Assembly (NCBI GenBank): GCA_963735445.1
Contig: CAVTLC010000033.1
Span: 62,001-126,000 of the forward strand
From: AP-15 sp963735445
Lineage (GTDB): Bacteria; Pseudomonadota; Alphaproteobacteria; ATCC43930; CGMCC-115725
DNA length: 64,000 nt
Direction of reading: 5' to 3'
Below, piece after piece: positions 1 through 8,556 of the stretch (position 1 is the stretch's first letter; every line of letters starts with the position of its first letter). The translations under genes were made by a program, and so were the position numbers. The notes under the pieces were generated by a model. It was not told the DNA's origin. It saw only the letters and a program-made list of their open reading frames with translations, and did no database searches.

Positions 1-336
1 AGCCAGATCCGCGGCATGATTTCTCATGCCGATAGTGTGGTGGCCGACCCGGAGATCAAGCGCTCGCTGCACAATCTCGACGTGACCCTGGCGAACACGG
101 CGCGGCTGACGCGCACCGCGGATGCGCAGGTCGGACCGTTGCTGCAGCAATTGCACGGCGCTGCCGATCAGTTGCGCTCGACTTTGATGGTCCTCGGGAA
201 CAACCCGGCCGCTGGCAACGATCTCGCCCGCACCCTTGTTGAACTCAAAGACGCTGCACGCTCGATCCGGGTACTGGCCGACACTCTCGAACGCCACCCC
301 GAAGCGCTGCTTCGCGGCAAGGAGGCCTCGCAATGA
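1..336 (+). CDS. pqiB: MCE/MlaD-family protein, C-terminal part (PqiB-like), partial
   Basis: The frame is open from the first base of the window, so this is the 3' end of a longer gene. The visible ~111 residues form a helical tail ending in HPEALLRGK, the usual C-terminal signature of PqiB/YebT-type MCE proteins, which build periplasmic channels for lipid traffic between inner and outer membrane. Its stop overlaps the start of the next gene by 4 nt (ATGA), and that gene is a PqiC-type lipoprotein, which supports the assignment. The MCE domains and membrane anchor lie outside the window, so the subfamily (PqiB versus MlaD) is inferred from the tail and the partner. Confidence 0.75.
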   Translation, partial: SQIRGMISHADSVVADPEIKRSLHNLDVTLANTARLTRTADAQVGPLLQQLHGAADQLRSTLMVLGNNPAAGNDLARTLVELKDAARSIRVLADTLERHPEALLRGKEASQ

Positions 337-932
337 AGAGCGGACATTTGGGTGTATTGATCCTCGCCGGGATCGTCTCGGCGTGCGGTTCATCCCCACC
401 CACGCACTTTTACACGCTGAGTACACAGCCGGCACCCAACGCCGCCGGTCAGCTCGGATACCCGATGCGCACGGTCGCGCTGGGCGAAGTCAAGCTGCCC
501 GACGCACTCGACCGCCCGCAGATCGCGCGTCAAATCGGCCCCAACCAGGTTGAATACGCTGAAGCCGACCGCTGGGCCGGGCCGCTCGACGACATGGTGC
601 GACGCGTCCTCGCGGCCGATCTGCGCCCGCTGCTGCCGGCCGGTACGGCGCTTGTCGCCAACGATTCTTCCACTCCGGCGCAGACGACGGTCGCGGTCGA
701 GGTGTCGCGCTTTGACGCCGATAAATCCGGCCGGGTGACGCTCGACGCCAACTGGGAAATCCTCGACAAGAACGCCAAGGTAGTTGGTGCGCCGCGCCAG
801 GCGAGAATCGTCGAGCCCGGTTCGGGTTCCGATTCTGCTGCGGTCGCGGCGACCATGAGCCGGGCCGTCGCCGGTCTGGCCGACAACATCGCCGGCGGAT
901 TGGGTGGCGGCAGCGTCGCGTCGATGCATTGA
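333..932 (+). CDS. pqiC: PqiC-family outer-membrane lipoprotein (ABC-type transport auxiliary component)
   Basis: This 199-residue protein starts with a lipoprotein signal peptide (hydrophobic VLILAGIVSAC, lipidated Cys at about residue 18), followed by FYTLS, the typical opening of the PqiC/YmbA domain. PqiC sits on the inner face of the outer membrane and caps the MCE channel made by PqiB. The start overlaps the upstream gene's stop (ATGA), so the two are almost certainly translationally coupled. The 30-nt gap to thyX leaves read-through possible, but there is no functional link. Family assignment is firm; the transported lipid is not known. Confidence 0.85.
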   Translation: MKSGHLGVLILAGIVSACGSSPPTHFYTLSTQPAPNAAGQLGYPMRTVALGEVKLPDALDRPQIARQIGPNQVEYAEADRWAGPLDDMVRRVLAADLRPLLPAGTALVANDSSTPAQTTVAVEVSRFDADKSGRVTLDANWEILDKNAKVVGAPRQARIVEPGSGSDSAAVAATMSRAVAGLADNIAGGLGGGSVASMH

Positions 933-962
933 TCACGCCGCCCGCTGGCGCCTATCTTTGCC

Positions 963-1922
963 ATGGGCAAGGAGGGCGGCATGCGGCTCACGCCACAGCA
1001 ACGGGACGAGATCGCGGCGCAGCGCGCCGAACCGCAACCGACCTTGCGCGCTACCGCACCGGCGCTCGAAGAGATCCTTTACCAGCCGTTGCCGGTGCTC
1101 GATCACGGCTTTGTCCGTGTCATCGATTACATGGGCGATGATGCCGCAATCGTGCAAGCCGCGCGGGTATCGTATGGGCGCGGGACGCGTCGGGTCAGCG
1201 AAGACCGGGGGCTGATCAATTATCTGATGCGGCATCGCCACACGACGCCGTTCGAGATGTGCGAGATCAAGTATCACGTTAAGCTGCCGATCTTTGTCGC
1301 CCGGCAGTGGATTCGGCATCGCACCGCCAACGTGAATGAATACTCGGCGCGTTATTCGATCCTGGACAACGAATTCTACATCCCGTCACCTGAGCATTTA
1401 GCGGCGCAAGCAACAACAAATCGTCAAGGCCGTGGCGAGGTTCTAGAGGGTGCGGCGGCGCAGCGCGTGCTTGATTTGCTGCGCGAGGAAGCCGAACGCG
1501 CTTATGCTGGGTATTCGGAGCTCTTGAACGAGAACGCCGCCGGCGCTCCGCTCGCCCCGGTTCGCTTCGGTCTCGCCCGCGAACTTGCTCGCCTCAATCT
1601 GACGCTCGGCTTTTACACGCAGTGGTACTGGAAGACGGATTTGCACAATCTGATGCATTTCCTGTCGTTGCGCGCTGATCCGCACGCGCAATATGAAATC
1701 CGCGCATATGCCGAAGTAATGCTCGACACGTTGAAGCGTTGGGTCCCGATGACTCACGGCGCCTTTCTCGAATACCAAATGAACGCCGCCACGATCTCCG
1801 CGACCGGCCTCGCCGTCATTCGCCGCCTGCTCGCCGGCGAAGCGGTTACGCAACAGAACAGTGGCCTCTCGCCGCGCGAATGGCAGGAGCTAACAACTCT
1901 TTTGGAACATCAAGCAATTTAG
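963..1922 (+). CDS. thyX: FAD-dependent thymidylate synthase ThyX
   Basis: ThyX makes dTMP from dUMP using methylene-tetrahydrofolate and reduced FAD, replacing ThyA. The diagnostic ThyX motif is present as RHRTANVNEYSARY at about residues 118-131, preceded by the conserved FVARQW. The protein is 319 aa, somewhat longer than the ~220-250 aa of many ThyX proteins because of an N-terminal extension of about 50 residues; rhizobial ThyX proteins are often of this length. An alternative in-frame ATG lies at 981 (MRLTPQQ). There is no operon partner downstream: about 350 nt without a gene follow. Confidence 0.95.
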   Translation: MGKEGGMRLTPQQRDEIAAQRAEPQPTLRATAPALEEILYQPLPVLDHGFVRVIDYMGDDAAIVQAARVSYGRGTRRVSEDRGLINYLMRHRHTTPFEMCEIKYHVKLPIFVARQWIRHRTANVNEYSARYSILDNEFYIPSPEHLAAQATTNRQGRGEVLEGAAAQRVLDLLREEAERAYAGYSELLNENAAGAPLAPVRFGLARELARLNLTLGFYTQWYWKTDLHNLMHFLSLRADPHAQYEIRAYAEVMLDTLKRWVPMTHGAFLEYQMNAATISATGLAVIRRLLAGEAVTQQNSGLSPREWQELTTLLEHQAI

Positions 1923-2276
1923 TCGCTCGGAACGGTACCTGACCGACTTCTTGAACTCGATTGAAGCCCCGCGCTCGCTTGATGATGAGCCACGCCGCCG
2001 CAACATTGTCCGAGCCGCAATTCTCCAGCCCGTCGAGACGACGCCCGGGCGGCAGCAAGTAATGCAACAAACGCAGTCAGTTCTGCCTTTCTCAGAGCTG
2101 GCCTTGAGAACGATAGCGCTTACGCTGTTGTCTCGCACGCGGCCTTCCGCTGCCAACGGCACCCGCAATTCGAATTGCGATTTCGAACGCGTGTATAATC
2201 GAGTTGGAGCCTACAGCGACGGTTTGTGATTGCAGGTCGCGTCGACGCCGCTGAGGCTGCTCTGTGGCTGGAGAGA
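1923..2276. other. intergenic region with a possible -10 element
   Basis: No convincing gene is present; the short open frames on both strands have atypical composition. A perfect TATAAT lies at 2194-2199 on the + strand, about 80 nt upstream of the epimerase start, but no good -35 box is seen at 16-18 nt spacing, so the promoter call is weak. Confidence 0.35.
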
Positions 2277-3086
2277 ATGATGATGCATCGGGTGCTGATC
2301 ACCGGAGCGGGCGGCGGGATCGGGCGAGCGTTGCGGGAGACCTTGCGCGGCGTCTATCCGGTGTTGCGGCTGTCCGACAGAGTGCCGCTGTCGCCGGCAC
2401 GCGACGGCGAAGAAGTCGACCAAACCGAGATATCGGACATGACATCGGTCGAGCGGATGGTCGAGGGGGTCGACGGGATCATCCATCTCGGCGGCAATTC
2501 CGGCGAGGCCGAGTGGCCGGTGATCCTGCAGTCGAACATTGTCGGCCTCTACAATGTGTTTGAGGCGGCGCGGAAAGCTGGCGCCCAGCGCATCGTCATG
2601 GCGACGAGCAACCACGCGGTCGGCTTTTATCCGCGCAGCCAGACGATCGACCACCAGGTCGTGCCTCGACCGGATAGTCGCTACGGCGTCAGCAAGGCCT
2701 TCTCAGAGGCGCTCGCCAGCCTCTACGCCGACAAGCACGGGATCGGTTTTCTTTGCGTGCGGATCGGCAATTTCGGGACGCAGCCGATCGACAAGCGGCG
2801 GCTTGCAATCTGGATAAGCCCGCGCGACCTCACCCAACTCGTACGCATCGGTCTCGAACACCCGGAGGTGCGCTACGAGATCGTTTACGGCGTCTCGAAT
2901 AATCGCCGTTCCTGGTACGACAATTCAAATGCCTATCGCCTCGGCTACAAGCCGCAGGATGACTCTGAACCCTACGCCGAAGCGGTCCTGGCGGCCGAGC
3001 CAGCCGGCGCGGACCCGATTTCTGAACGCTATCAGGGCGGAACCTTCTGCGCTGCCGAATACAGCGCCAAGACGCCGCCGGAGTAG
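2277..3086 (+). CDS. NAD-dependent epimerase/dehydratase family, uronate dehydrogenase-like
   Basis: An extended short-chain dehydrogenase with the N-terminal Rossmann motif ITGAGGGIG (residues ~6-14), catalytic YGVSK near the middle, and the C-terminal block RRLAIWISPRDL followed by SNNRRSWYDNSNA, which is characteristic of uronate dehydrogenases (oxidation of galacturonate/glucuronate to aldarolactones). About 269 aa, close to the usual 265. Three consecutive ATGs (2277, 2280, 2283) compete as starts; all directly precede HRVLITGAG. The gene stands alone. The substrate could also be another hexose derivative, since the family is broad. Confidence 0.8.
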   Translation: MMMHRVLITGAGGGIGRALRETLRGVYPVLRLSDRVPLSPARDGEEVDQTEISDMTSVERMVEGVDGIIHLGGNSGEAEWPVILQSNIVGLYNVFEAARKAGAQRIVMATSNHAVGFYPRSQTIDHQVVPRPDSRYGVSKAFSEALASLYADKHGIGFLCVRIGNFGTQPIDKRRLAIWISPRDLTQLVRIGLEHPEVRYEIVYGVSNNRRSWYDNSNAYRLGYKPQDDSEPYAEAVLAAEPAGADPISERYQGGTFCAAEYSAKTPPE

Positions 3087-3089
3087 ACT

Positions 3090-3431
3090 TCAGATCACCG
3101 ACAGCACCGCTTCGGGCGGGCGGCCGAGCGCGGCTTTCCCATTCGAAATGACAATCGGCCGTTCGATCACGATCGGGTTCTTGACCATCGCCGCAATCAG
3201 CTGGTCCTCCGACAGCGTCTTGGGGTCGACGCCCGCGGCGGCGGCCTCCTTTTTGCGCAGCAATTTTGCTGCCGGTATGTGCAACTGACCCAGGATCTGC
3301 TTCAGCTCGGAGGCTGAAGGTGGTGTTTTCAGATATTCGATAATCTGCGGCTCGACCCCGCGCTCGCGCAACAGCGCCAAGGTCCGTCGCGAGGTATTGC
3401 AGCGGGGATTGTGATACATCGTGACCGGCAC
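3090..3431 (-). CDS. arsC: ArsC-family arsenate reductase (glutaredoxin type)
   Basis: A 113-residue thioredoxin-fold protein with the active-site segment HNPRCNTSR (Cys at about residue 11) near the N-terminus and the downstream conserved Arg in NPIVIERPIVI, both needed for the arsenate-glutathione intermediate. Length matches the family (110-140). It ends 3 nt from the stop of the convergent epimerase gene. No ArsR, ArsB or ArsH is adjacent, so it may be an isolated detoxification enzyme or a Spx/YffB-like relative; the presence of the second Arg favours reductase. Confidence 0.85.
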   Translation of the reverse strand: MPVTMYHNPRCNTSRRTLALLRERGVEPQIIEYLKTPPSASELKQILGQLHIPAAKLLRKKEAAAAGVDPKTLSEDQLIAAMVKNPIVIERPIVISNGKAALGRPPEAVLSVI

Positions 3432-3599
3432 TTCGGTACCCTCCCTCTGGCGGCGGCGAGATCGAAGTTAGAATACCGCACGCAGAAATCCGCGTGATGG
3501 TCTAAATTGCCCCGGCATGGGACGAGCTTGATGCCGCGCGTGTTCTCTCAGAAGCACATGCGGCCGGCGGCGCCCGCGGCCAATCACAGGAGGATGAAA

Positions 3600-3824
3600 A
3601 TGCCAGATCATGTTTATCGGATCATCGAGGTTGCCGGCTCTTCCGAAAAAAGCATTGAGGATGCGATCCGGAACGGGGTGGAGCGCGCCGCGCGCACCTT
3701 GCGGCAGGTTGGCTGGTTCGAGGTCCTCCAGACCCGCGGGCACGTCGAAGACGGCAAGGTTGCCCATTTTCAGGTGGTCCTGAAGGTCGGCTTTACGCTC
3801 GAGGAAAATGCGCCCATAACCTGA
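3600..3824 (+). CDS. dodecin family flavin-binding protein
   Basis: A 74-residue protein beginning MPDHVYRIIEVAGSSEKS, the typical start of dodecins, which assemble into hollow dodecamers that store flavin (or CoA). The beta-alpha-beta-beta pattern, the WFEVLQTRG segment containing the flavin-stacking Trp and the nearby Gln, and the final HFQVVLKVGF strand are all present. The start at 3600 has the purine-rich CAGGAGGATGAAA immediately upstream as ribosome binding site; a longer in-frame extension to 3507 is not needed. It is monocistronic, converging on the MFS gene. Confidence 0.9.
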   Translation: MPDHVYRIIEVAGSSEKSIEDAIRNGVERAARTLRQVGWFEVLQTRGHVEDGKVAHFQVVLKVGFTLEENAPIT

Positions 3825-3842
3825 GCTCATCCCAAGCTGGGG

Positions 3843-5222
3843 CTAGCGGCGCTTCGCAATAGTAAGCGCCGCCAGACCGGAAAGGATCGAGACGATCCCG
3901 GCAACGTGAAAGGTATGCCGAAAGGCGGTGACAAACGCCACCGCTGCCGTTTGGCCGCCAGTTAATGCCGATATCTCGATGGCGTGAAACAGCAGGGTCA
4001 GCAACGTCGCGCCGCTAACGGTGCCGAGAGTGCGCGTCAACGTCGCGACGCTGCCGGCAACGCCGCGCTGATGTCGCGGGATCGTCCCTAAAACAACATC
4101 CATATAAGCGACCTGAAACAAGCCGACGCCGAACCCTTGCAAGATCAGGGCGACCAAAAGCGCTAGCGACGGCTCAAAAGGACCAGTATTCCAGCCGCCG
4201 ACGGCGATCAGCCCCGCTCCTCCCAAGACGGCGCCGGCGAATGCGACACGGTTGGCCGGAACATGTTCGATGAGCCGTCCAGCGATGGGGGAAGCGGTTA
4301 TCGTCCCGGCGGATGCGGCTGCGAGAATCGCGCCAGCCCAGGGCAGCGGCAAACCCATGACGCGGACCAGGTAATAGGGGACGAATAATAGAACCGAAAA
4401 ACTCGTCAGATAGACGAGCACGCTCGCTGCGTTGATGCCGGCGAATGCCAAATTATGAAAGAATTTGAGATTGACGATCGGGGCCGGAAACCGGGCCTCA
4501 CGACGCACAAAGAAAAACGAGCTGACGACAGCAAGGATGAATAGCGGAGCGGCGTCCCATTGCTGGGGGCCAAACCGCGATGCCTGATTTATAAACAACA
4601 GTACGCTGCTGATGGTCAGCGCCAATAAGACGGCCCCCAGCAGATCGAGCGGCTCACGGGTCTCCGAGCCGGCGCTGTGCGGCAGGCTACGGACAAAGAG
4701 CAATGCGACGAGTGCGATTGGCGCGCGAAACCAGAATACGGCAGGCCAACCCCAGATATTGACGAGAACCCCACCGATAAGTGGTCCGGCCGCTGAGGCC
4801 AAAGCAAAGATCATCGTGAACGCCGCGACGGCGCGGGCGCGGCGGCTCTCCGGGAAAAGTCCCGTCACCAATGCCGGAGCGACGCTGATCACCAACCCGG
4901 CGCCGATCCCTTGGAGGAAACGGCAGAACAGCAGCCAGCCATAGGCGGGTGCTGCGGCGCACAGCAGAAAAGCAACGACACTCCAGGCTAGCCCGGTGCG
5001 GAAAACCCTGGTGTGGCCAAAGATGTCGCCGAGCCGGCCAAACGCCAGCATCAGGCTGGCATAAGTCAGCACATAACAGATGACGACCCATTGGATCATC
5101 TGGATCGGCAGGCCAAAGCTGCGGGTAATATCGGGGAATCCGATGTTGACCGCAGTGTCGAGCGGCACGACCGATGCACCGAGCCCGACCAGCACCAGGC
5201 GCAGCCACTCCCGCGGCGTCAT
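3843..5222 (-). CDS. MFS transporter, DHA2-type multidrug exporter
   Basis: A 459-residue polytopic membrane protein with about 14 hydrophobic segments, as in the EmrB/QacA (DHA2) drug:H+ antiporters. TM1 carries the conserved acidic stretch VPLDTAVNIGFPDI, the loop after TM2 has the FGRLGDIFGHTRVF motif A, and TM5 has the antiporter motif C (GPLIGGVLVNIWGW). It lies 47 nt downstream of the esterase gene on the same strand, so the two may be co-transcribed. No EmrA partner and no regulator are adjacent; the substrate is unknown. Confidence 0.88.
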   Translation of the reverse strand: MTPREWLRLVLVGLGASVVPLDTAVNIGFPDITRSFGLPIQMIQWVVICYVLTYASLMLAFGRLGDIFGHTRVFRTGLAWSVVAFLLCAAAPAYGWLLFCRFLQGIGAGLVISVAPALVTGLFPESRRARAVAAFTMIFALASAAGPLIGGVLVNIWGWPAVFWFRAPIALVALLFVRSLPHSAGSETREPLDLLGAVLLALTISSVLLFINQASRFGPQQWDAAPLFILAVVSSFFFVRREARFPAPIVNLKFFHNLAFAGINAASVLVYLTSFSVLLFVPYYLVRVMGLPLPWAGAILAAASAGTITASPIAGRLIEHVPANRVAFAGAVLGGAGLIAVGGWNTGPFEPSLALLVALILQGFGVGLFQVAYMDVVLGTIPRHQRGVAGSVATLTRTLGTVSGATLLTLLFHAIEISALTGGQTAAVAFVTAFRHTFHVAGIVSILSGLAALTIAKRR

Positions 5223-5269
5223 CTAGAGTTGTGCCTGGCGTCGATGACTAAAGCCGGCCTGGGCCTGCC

Positions 5270-6220
5270 TCACCCGCGATCGAAGAATCCTCTAAGCGCT
5301 GTGGAGATATCGTCCAATGCCGGATCAGCGGCGCGCACGATTTTGCCCATCAGAAGAAATCCGTGAATTTGGTCGGCGACATGCCGATGCTGCACGGGGA
5401 CAGCAGATTGCCGAAGGCGCTGGGCATAGGCGATACCTTCATCGCACAGCGGATCATAGCCAGCCGTCAATACATAGGCCGGCGGCAGACCCGAAAGATC
5501 GGGGGCGCGCAGAGGTGAAACACGCCAATCGCCAACGTCCTCGGGACTGCGCAGATAGGCCTCCCCGAACCAGCGCATCGTAGCTTCGGTCAAGAGATGC
5601 CCTTCGGCAAAGCGCTGGTATGAAGCTTGTTTCATCCCGAAATCGAGCGCCGGGTAGAATAACAGCTGGGCGCACAGCTTTGGCGTAGCGCGATCGCGGG
5701 CGATCAGACTCACCACAGCGGCGAGGTTGCCACCGGCGCTGTCGCCGCCAACGGCGAGCCGCTTGCGGTCAATCCCCAGCTGATTTCCATTCTCTGCCAG
5801 CCATTCGGTCGCAGTCAGGCAATCCTCGACCGCGGCGGGAAATTTATGTTCGGGAGCGAGCCGATAATCGACGGCGATAACCGCGCAGCCGGCGCGATTG
5901 GCGATATGGCGGCACATCGTATCGTGGCTTTCGAGATCACCGACGACCCAGCCGCCGCCATGGAAAAAAACCAATCCCGGCAGTTCCATGCCGGGGGTGC
6001 TGCCGGTGGCGCGGTAAAGCCGCAATGCCAAGCTCTGACCGTGCGGCCCGGTAATCGTAAGATCGCGGGTCTCGGCCACAGGCTGCGGCTCCGGCGAAAA
6101 GACCTCGCGCCCTCCAAGAAAGAGAGCGCGTGCTTCGATCGGCGAAACCGCCTCGAAGGGAGGCCGGCCCGACAGCCGCACCAACTCCAAAACGCGGGCG
6201 GCATCATCATCAAGCGCCAT
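5270..6220 (-). CDS. alpha/beta hydrolase, hormone-sensitive-lipase (HSL) family esterase
   Basis: A 316-residue esterase with the HSL oxyanion-hole motif FHGGGW (about residues 85-90), nucleophile elbow GGDSAGGN, acid GYDPLCDEG and catalytic His in ADQIHGF, in the correct order for family IV carboxylesterases acting on short-chain esters. There is no signal peptide, so it is cytoplasmic. It is upstream of the MFS gene on the same strand. Its 5' side holds a structured non-coding element (6322-6422) ending about 100 nt before the start codon, which could be a separate small RNA or a leader of this gene. Confidence 0.9.
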   Translation of the reverse strand: MALDDDAARVLELVRLSGRPPFEAVSPIEARALFLGGREVFSPEPQPVAETRDLTITGPHGQSLALRLYRATGSTPGMELPGLVFFHGGGWVVGDLESHDTMCRHIANRAGCAVIAVDYRLAPEHKFPAAVEDCLTATEWLAENGNQLGIDRKRLAVGGDSAGGNLAAVVSLIARDRATPKLCAQLLFYPALDFGMKQASYQRFAEGHLLTEATMRWFGEAYLRSPEDVGDWRVSPLRAPDLSGLPPAYVLTAGYDPLCDEGIAYAQRLRQSAVPVQHRHVADQIHGFLLMGKIVRAADPALDDISTALRGFFDRG

Positions 6221-6321
6221 CGTCTACTCCGGGTTAGCCTGATTAACCGCTAATCATGCAGAGAATGCGGCGTTCTCGGCATCAAACTATTCAGTCGCCG
6301 AGACAATGACTCGCATTCCGG

Positions 6322-6422
6322 AGACAGAAAAGCCCCGGTCGGGGGGGACCGGGGCTTCTGTACCTGTCGGTTTGCCCGTCCGACAGGCAACATCGCATCG
6401 TTGGGGGGACAAAACGATGCCG
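6322..6422 (-). ncRNA. candidate small RNA: three consecutive hairpins with C-rich loops
   Basis: Read on the minus strand this ~100-nt segment folds into three perfect stem-loops. First, 6420-6395: an 8-bp stem GCATCGTT/AACGATGC with loop TTGTCCCCCC. Second, 6387-6363: an 8-bp stem CCTGTCGG/CCGACAGG. Third, 6357-6330: an 11-bp stem AAGCCCCGGTC/GACCGGGGCTT with loop CCCCCC, followed by TTTTCTGTC, which makes a good intrinsic terminator in this orientation. A promoter-like pair sits just upstream. No protein is encoded here. C-rich exposed loops recall alphaproteobacterial trans-acting sRNAs, but I cannot name a family. A leader/attenuator of the esterase gene is the main alternative. Confidence 0.6.
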
Positions 6423-6427
6423 CGCAG

Positions 6428-6456
6428 ATAGTGCGATGAGTCGCCCCTCGTTGCAA
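6428..6456 (-). promoter_or_regulatory. putative promoter of the three-hairpin RNA
   Basis: On the minus strand TTGCAA (6456-6451) is separated by exactly 17 nt from CACTAT (6433-6428), a moderate match to sigma-70-type -35 and -10 boxes. A start 6-8 nt further on would fall at about 6420-6422, directly at the first hairpin. Confidence 0.4.
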
Positions 6457-6967
6457 TTGCTATTTGAAAACTTAACTACGATTGCGAATCGATCGGATCT
6501 ATACCTAGCTCGCAGGGCTTTTTTCGTCCGGTTTATCATCGGCGCTGCGGATGATGAACATCATTCGATACTTTATTTCCGTTTGCCGTCGAAACGCGCC
6601 ACCCGATCAACGAACGCACGGGGCTGTTCGAGTTGGGTGATGGCCGGCGGCTTCTATGATTTAAACCAGCAGTTTAAAATTGTAACGTTTTTGCCACTGT
6701 TGCCCTACGGCAACATGCCGCCGCAAAAACCGCGAACCGAGGCTGCCTAGATTGACTCGGAATCGGTCCCCGATAGTATTCCTATTGTTGAAAGCGTGTT
6801 GGAGCGCTGTATCGATCGCTCGTAGATAATAGTGACCGAGACTGCGCTCTATTGGTTCGTTGTTCGATCGTATCGAAACTCCGGGGCACGGTCGGGCGGC
6901 ACGAAGATCGCGGTCGTAAAGTGGGGGAATAGCCGTCGTTTAGTACGGCCTGACATACGGGGGCGAA
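6457..6967. other. AT-richer intergenic region with palindromes
   Basis: This ~510-nt stretch is AT-richer than its surroundings and I see no convincing gene; the 104-residue + strand frame from 6436 has no family resemblance. It holds a perfect inverted repeat TTTAAAC-CAGCA-GTTTAAA (6660-6678), which could be an operator, and a 6-bp hairpin GTTGCC-CTAC-GGCAAC (6699-6714). The 3' part precedes the hypothetical gene at 6968. Confidence 0.4.
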
Positions 6968-7438
6968 GTGGAACAGGCATCTGAGCAACCGAACATAGTG
7001 CCCTTTCCGCTGACGGCAAAACGCATGCCGCCGCGGACCGATGATTCGGGTTTGACCATTGCGACCAGATATGAATTTACCGAGACGGAACTAGCTGTCC
7101 TGTGCCGTTGGTTTTCCGCGATGAAATACGCCTTTCCGGAAGCGGAAGGCGTGATGATCGTCAGTCATCTAGAGAAGTACTCGGCGGTGGGTTTGTATAC
7201 CCAAGCTGGACGAGCGCCGAACTGCCTAATAGCGAAGCACGAGACGCGCGAGGGTATATCCTTTTTTTGGTCAACCGAATTCGATCCGCCACGCGCGATC
7301 GCCGATCTGGCTGAAATCATCAACGCGCACATCCGCGCGATCGGGCCGCCGCGCAATGAGAAGGGATGGCTCGATCCCGCTGGATGGCTGGGCGTTTATA
7401 CGTCACGCTACATTGCACCGCAATTAGCGGTTGTCTAG
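6968..7438 (+). CDS. hypothetical protein
   Basis: A 156-residue protein I do not recognise, starting with GTG after a G-rich ribosome-binding-like stretch (GGGGGCGAA). Composition is protein-like: no long low-complexity segments, a predicted helix (TETELAVLCRWFSAMKY), a beta-rich middle (GVMIVSHLEKYSAVGLYTQ) and a WFS/FFWSTEFDPPRAIADLAEII segment that looks like a folded domain. No signal peptide or membrane segment is seen. It lies 83 nt upstream of the heptose epimerase on the same strand. Confidence 0.5.
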   Translation: MEQASEQPNIVPFPLTAKRMPPRTDDSGLTIATRYEFTETELAVLCRWFSAMKYAFPEAEGVMIVSHLEKYSAVGLYTQAGRAPNCLIAKHETREGISFFWSTEFDPPRAIADLAEIINAHIRAIGPPRNEKGWLDPAGWLGVYTSRYIAPQLAVV

Positions 7439-7521
7439 TCCCCCAGTCTGGCCAAGGATACCTGAACGAGTGCTGGTGCCGCGAGAGATCGCGCCGCCCG
7501 CATGTCCTGCTATGGTATCCG

Positions 7522-8517
7522 ATGCCTGACACAAAAAGTTTGCGAATTGGCGATCTGATCCTGATAACCGGGGGTGCCGGCTTTATCGGATCGCATATCG
7601 TCCACGATCTCGCGGCCGCCGGGGTGCGCGTCGTTGTCGCCGATCTGCTGCGATCGGGCGGCAAGTGGTCCAATGTCGCCGCCGCTCAGCTGCATGATGT
7701 CATCCGACCCGAGGCGATCTTCGACTGGCTCGCGTGCGCGGGCGACAGCATCACGGCCGTTGTCCATATGGCCGCGATCTCGACCACCACCGAGCCGGAC
7801 GTCGACCGCTACGTCGCGAGCAATATCCGGCTGAGCCTGGATCTATGGCATTGGTGCGCCCGTAATCGGACTCGCTTCATCTATGCCTCGTCCGCCGCGA
7901 CATACGGCGACGGCACCGCCGGTTTCGTCGACGACGAGAACCCCTCCGCTCTGGCAAAACTTCGCCCACTCAATCCATACGGGTGGAGCAAGCACGTTGT
8001 CGACCGTCGAATCATCGACGATGTGTTGCGCGGGTTGCCAGCACCGCCGCAATGGGCAGGTCTGAAATTTTTCAACGTGTACGGCGCGCATGAAACCCAT
8101 AAGGGTCCAATGCAGTCGATGGTCGCCAAAATCGTACCGATAATCAGCGCTGGCGAGGCGGTGAACCTCTTTCGCTCCCACAACCCGGCATATGCCGATG
8201 GCGGGCAATTGCGTGACTTTGTTTACGTCAAAGACTGCGCCGCCGTTGTCAGATGGCTGCTGGAGAATGGCTCGGTAAACGGCCTTTTCAATGTCGGCAC
8301 GGGCACGGCGCGAAGTTTTCTCGATCTCGTCGGCGCGGTATACGCCGAGCTCGGGGTGGAACCGGATATCCGATTTATCGATACGCCCCCCGCATTACGA
8401 GCCCAGTATCAATATTTCACCCAAGCCGATGTGAGCAAACTGCGGGCGGCGGGCTTTAGCAGGCCCTTCCATACCCTCGAAAGCGGCGTCAAGGACTACA
8501 TCTCCGAGCTACGTTGA
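7522..8517 (+). CDS. hldD: ADP-L-glycero-D-manno-heptose 6-epimerase (HldD/RfaD)-like
   Basis: A 331-residue extended SDR with Rossmann motif ITGGAGFIGSH, catalytic NPYGWSKHVVD (Tyr/Lys), and the FNVYGAHETHKGPMQSMV block that is diagnostic for HldD, which interconverts ADP-D- and ADP-L-glycero-manno-heptose for lipopolysaccharide core. The ATG at 7522 is preferred because the upstream extension is unlike the family. A glycosyltransferase follows 40 nt later on the same strand, consistent with a surface-glycan role. The other heptose-pathway genes (hldE, gmhA, gmhB) are not in the window. Confidence 0.85.
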   Translation: MPDTKSLRIGDLILITGGAGFIGSHIVHDLAAAGVRVVVADLLRSGGKWSNVAAAQLHDVIRPEAIFDWLACAGDSITAVVHMAAISTTTEPDVDRYVASNIRLSLDLWHWCARNRTRFIYASSAATYGDGTAGFVDDENPSALAKLRPLNPYGWSKHVVDRRIIDDVLRGLPAPPQWAGLKFFNVYGAHETHKGPMQSMVAKIVPIISAGEAVNLFRSHNPAYADGGQLRDFVYVKDCAAVVRWLLENGSVNGLFNVGTGTARSFLDLVGAVYAELGVEPDIRFIDTPPALRAQYQYFTQADVSKLRAAGFSRPFHTLESGVKDYISELR

Positions 8518-8556
8518 CGATTGATTGTCGCCACTCGGGGTTAAAGTCGATGTGCA

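Noticed and set aside
6436..6750. 104-residue + strand open frame near the sRNA
   Set aside because: It has no ribosome site or family likeness, and lies in an AT-rich stretch with palindromes.
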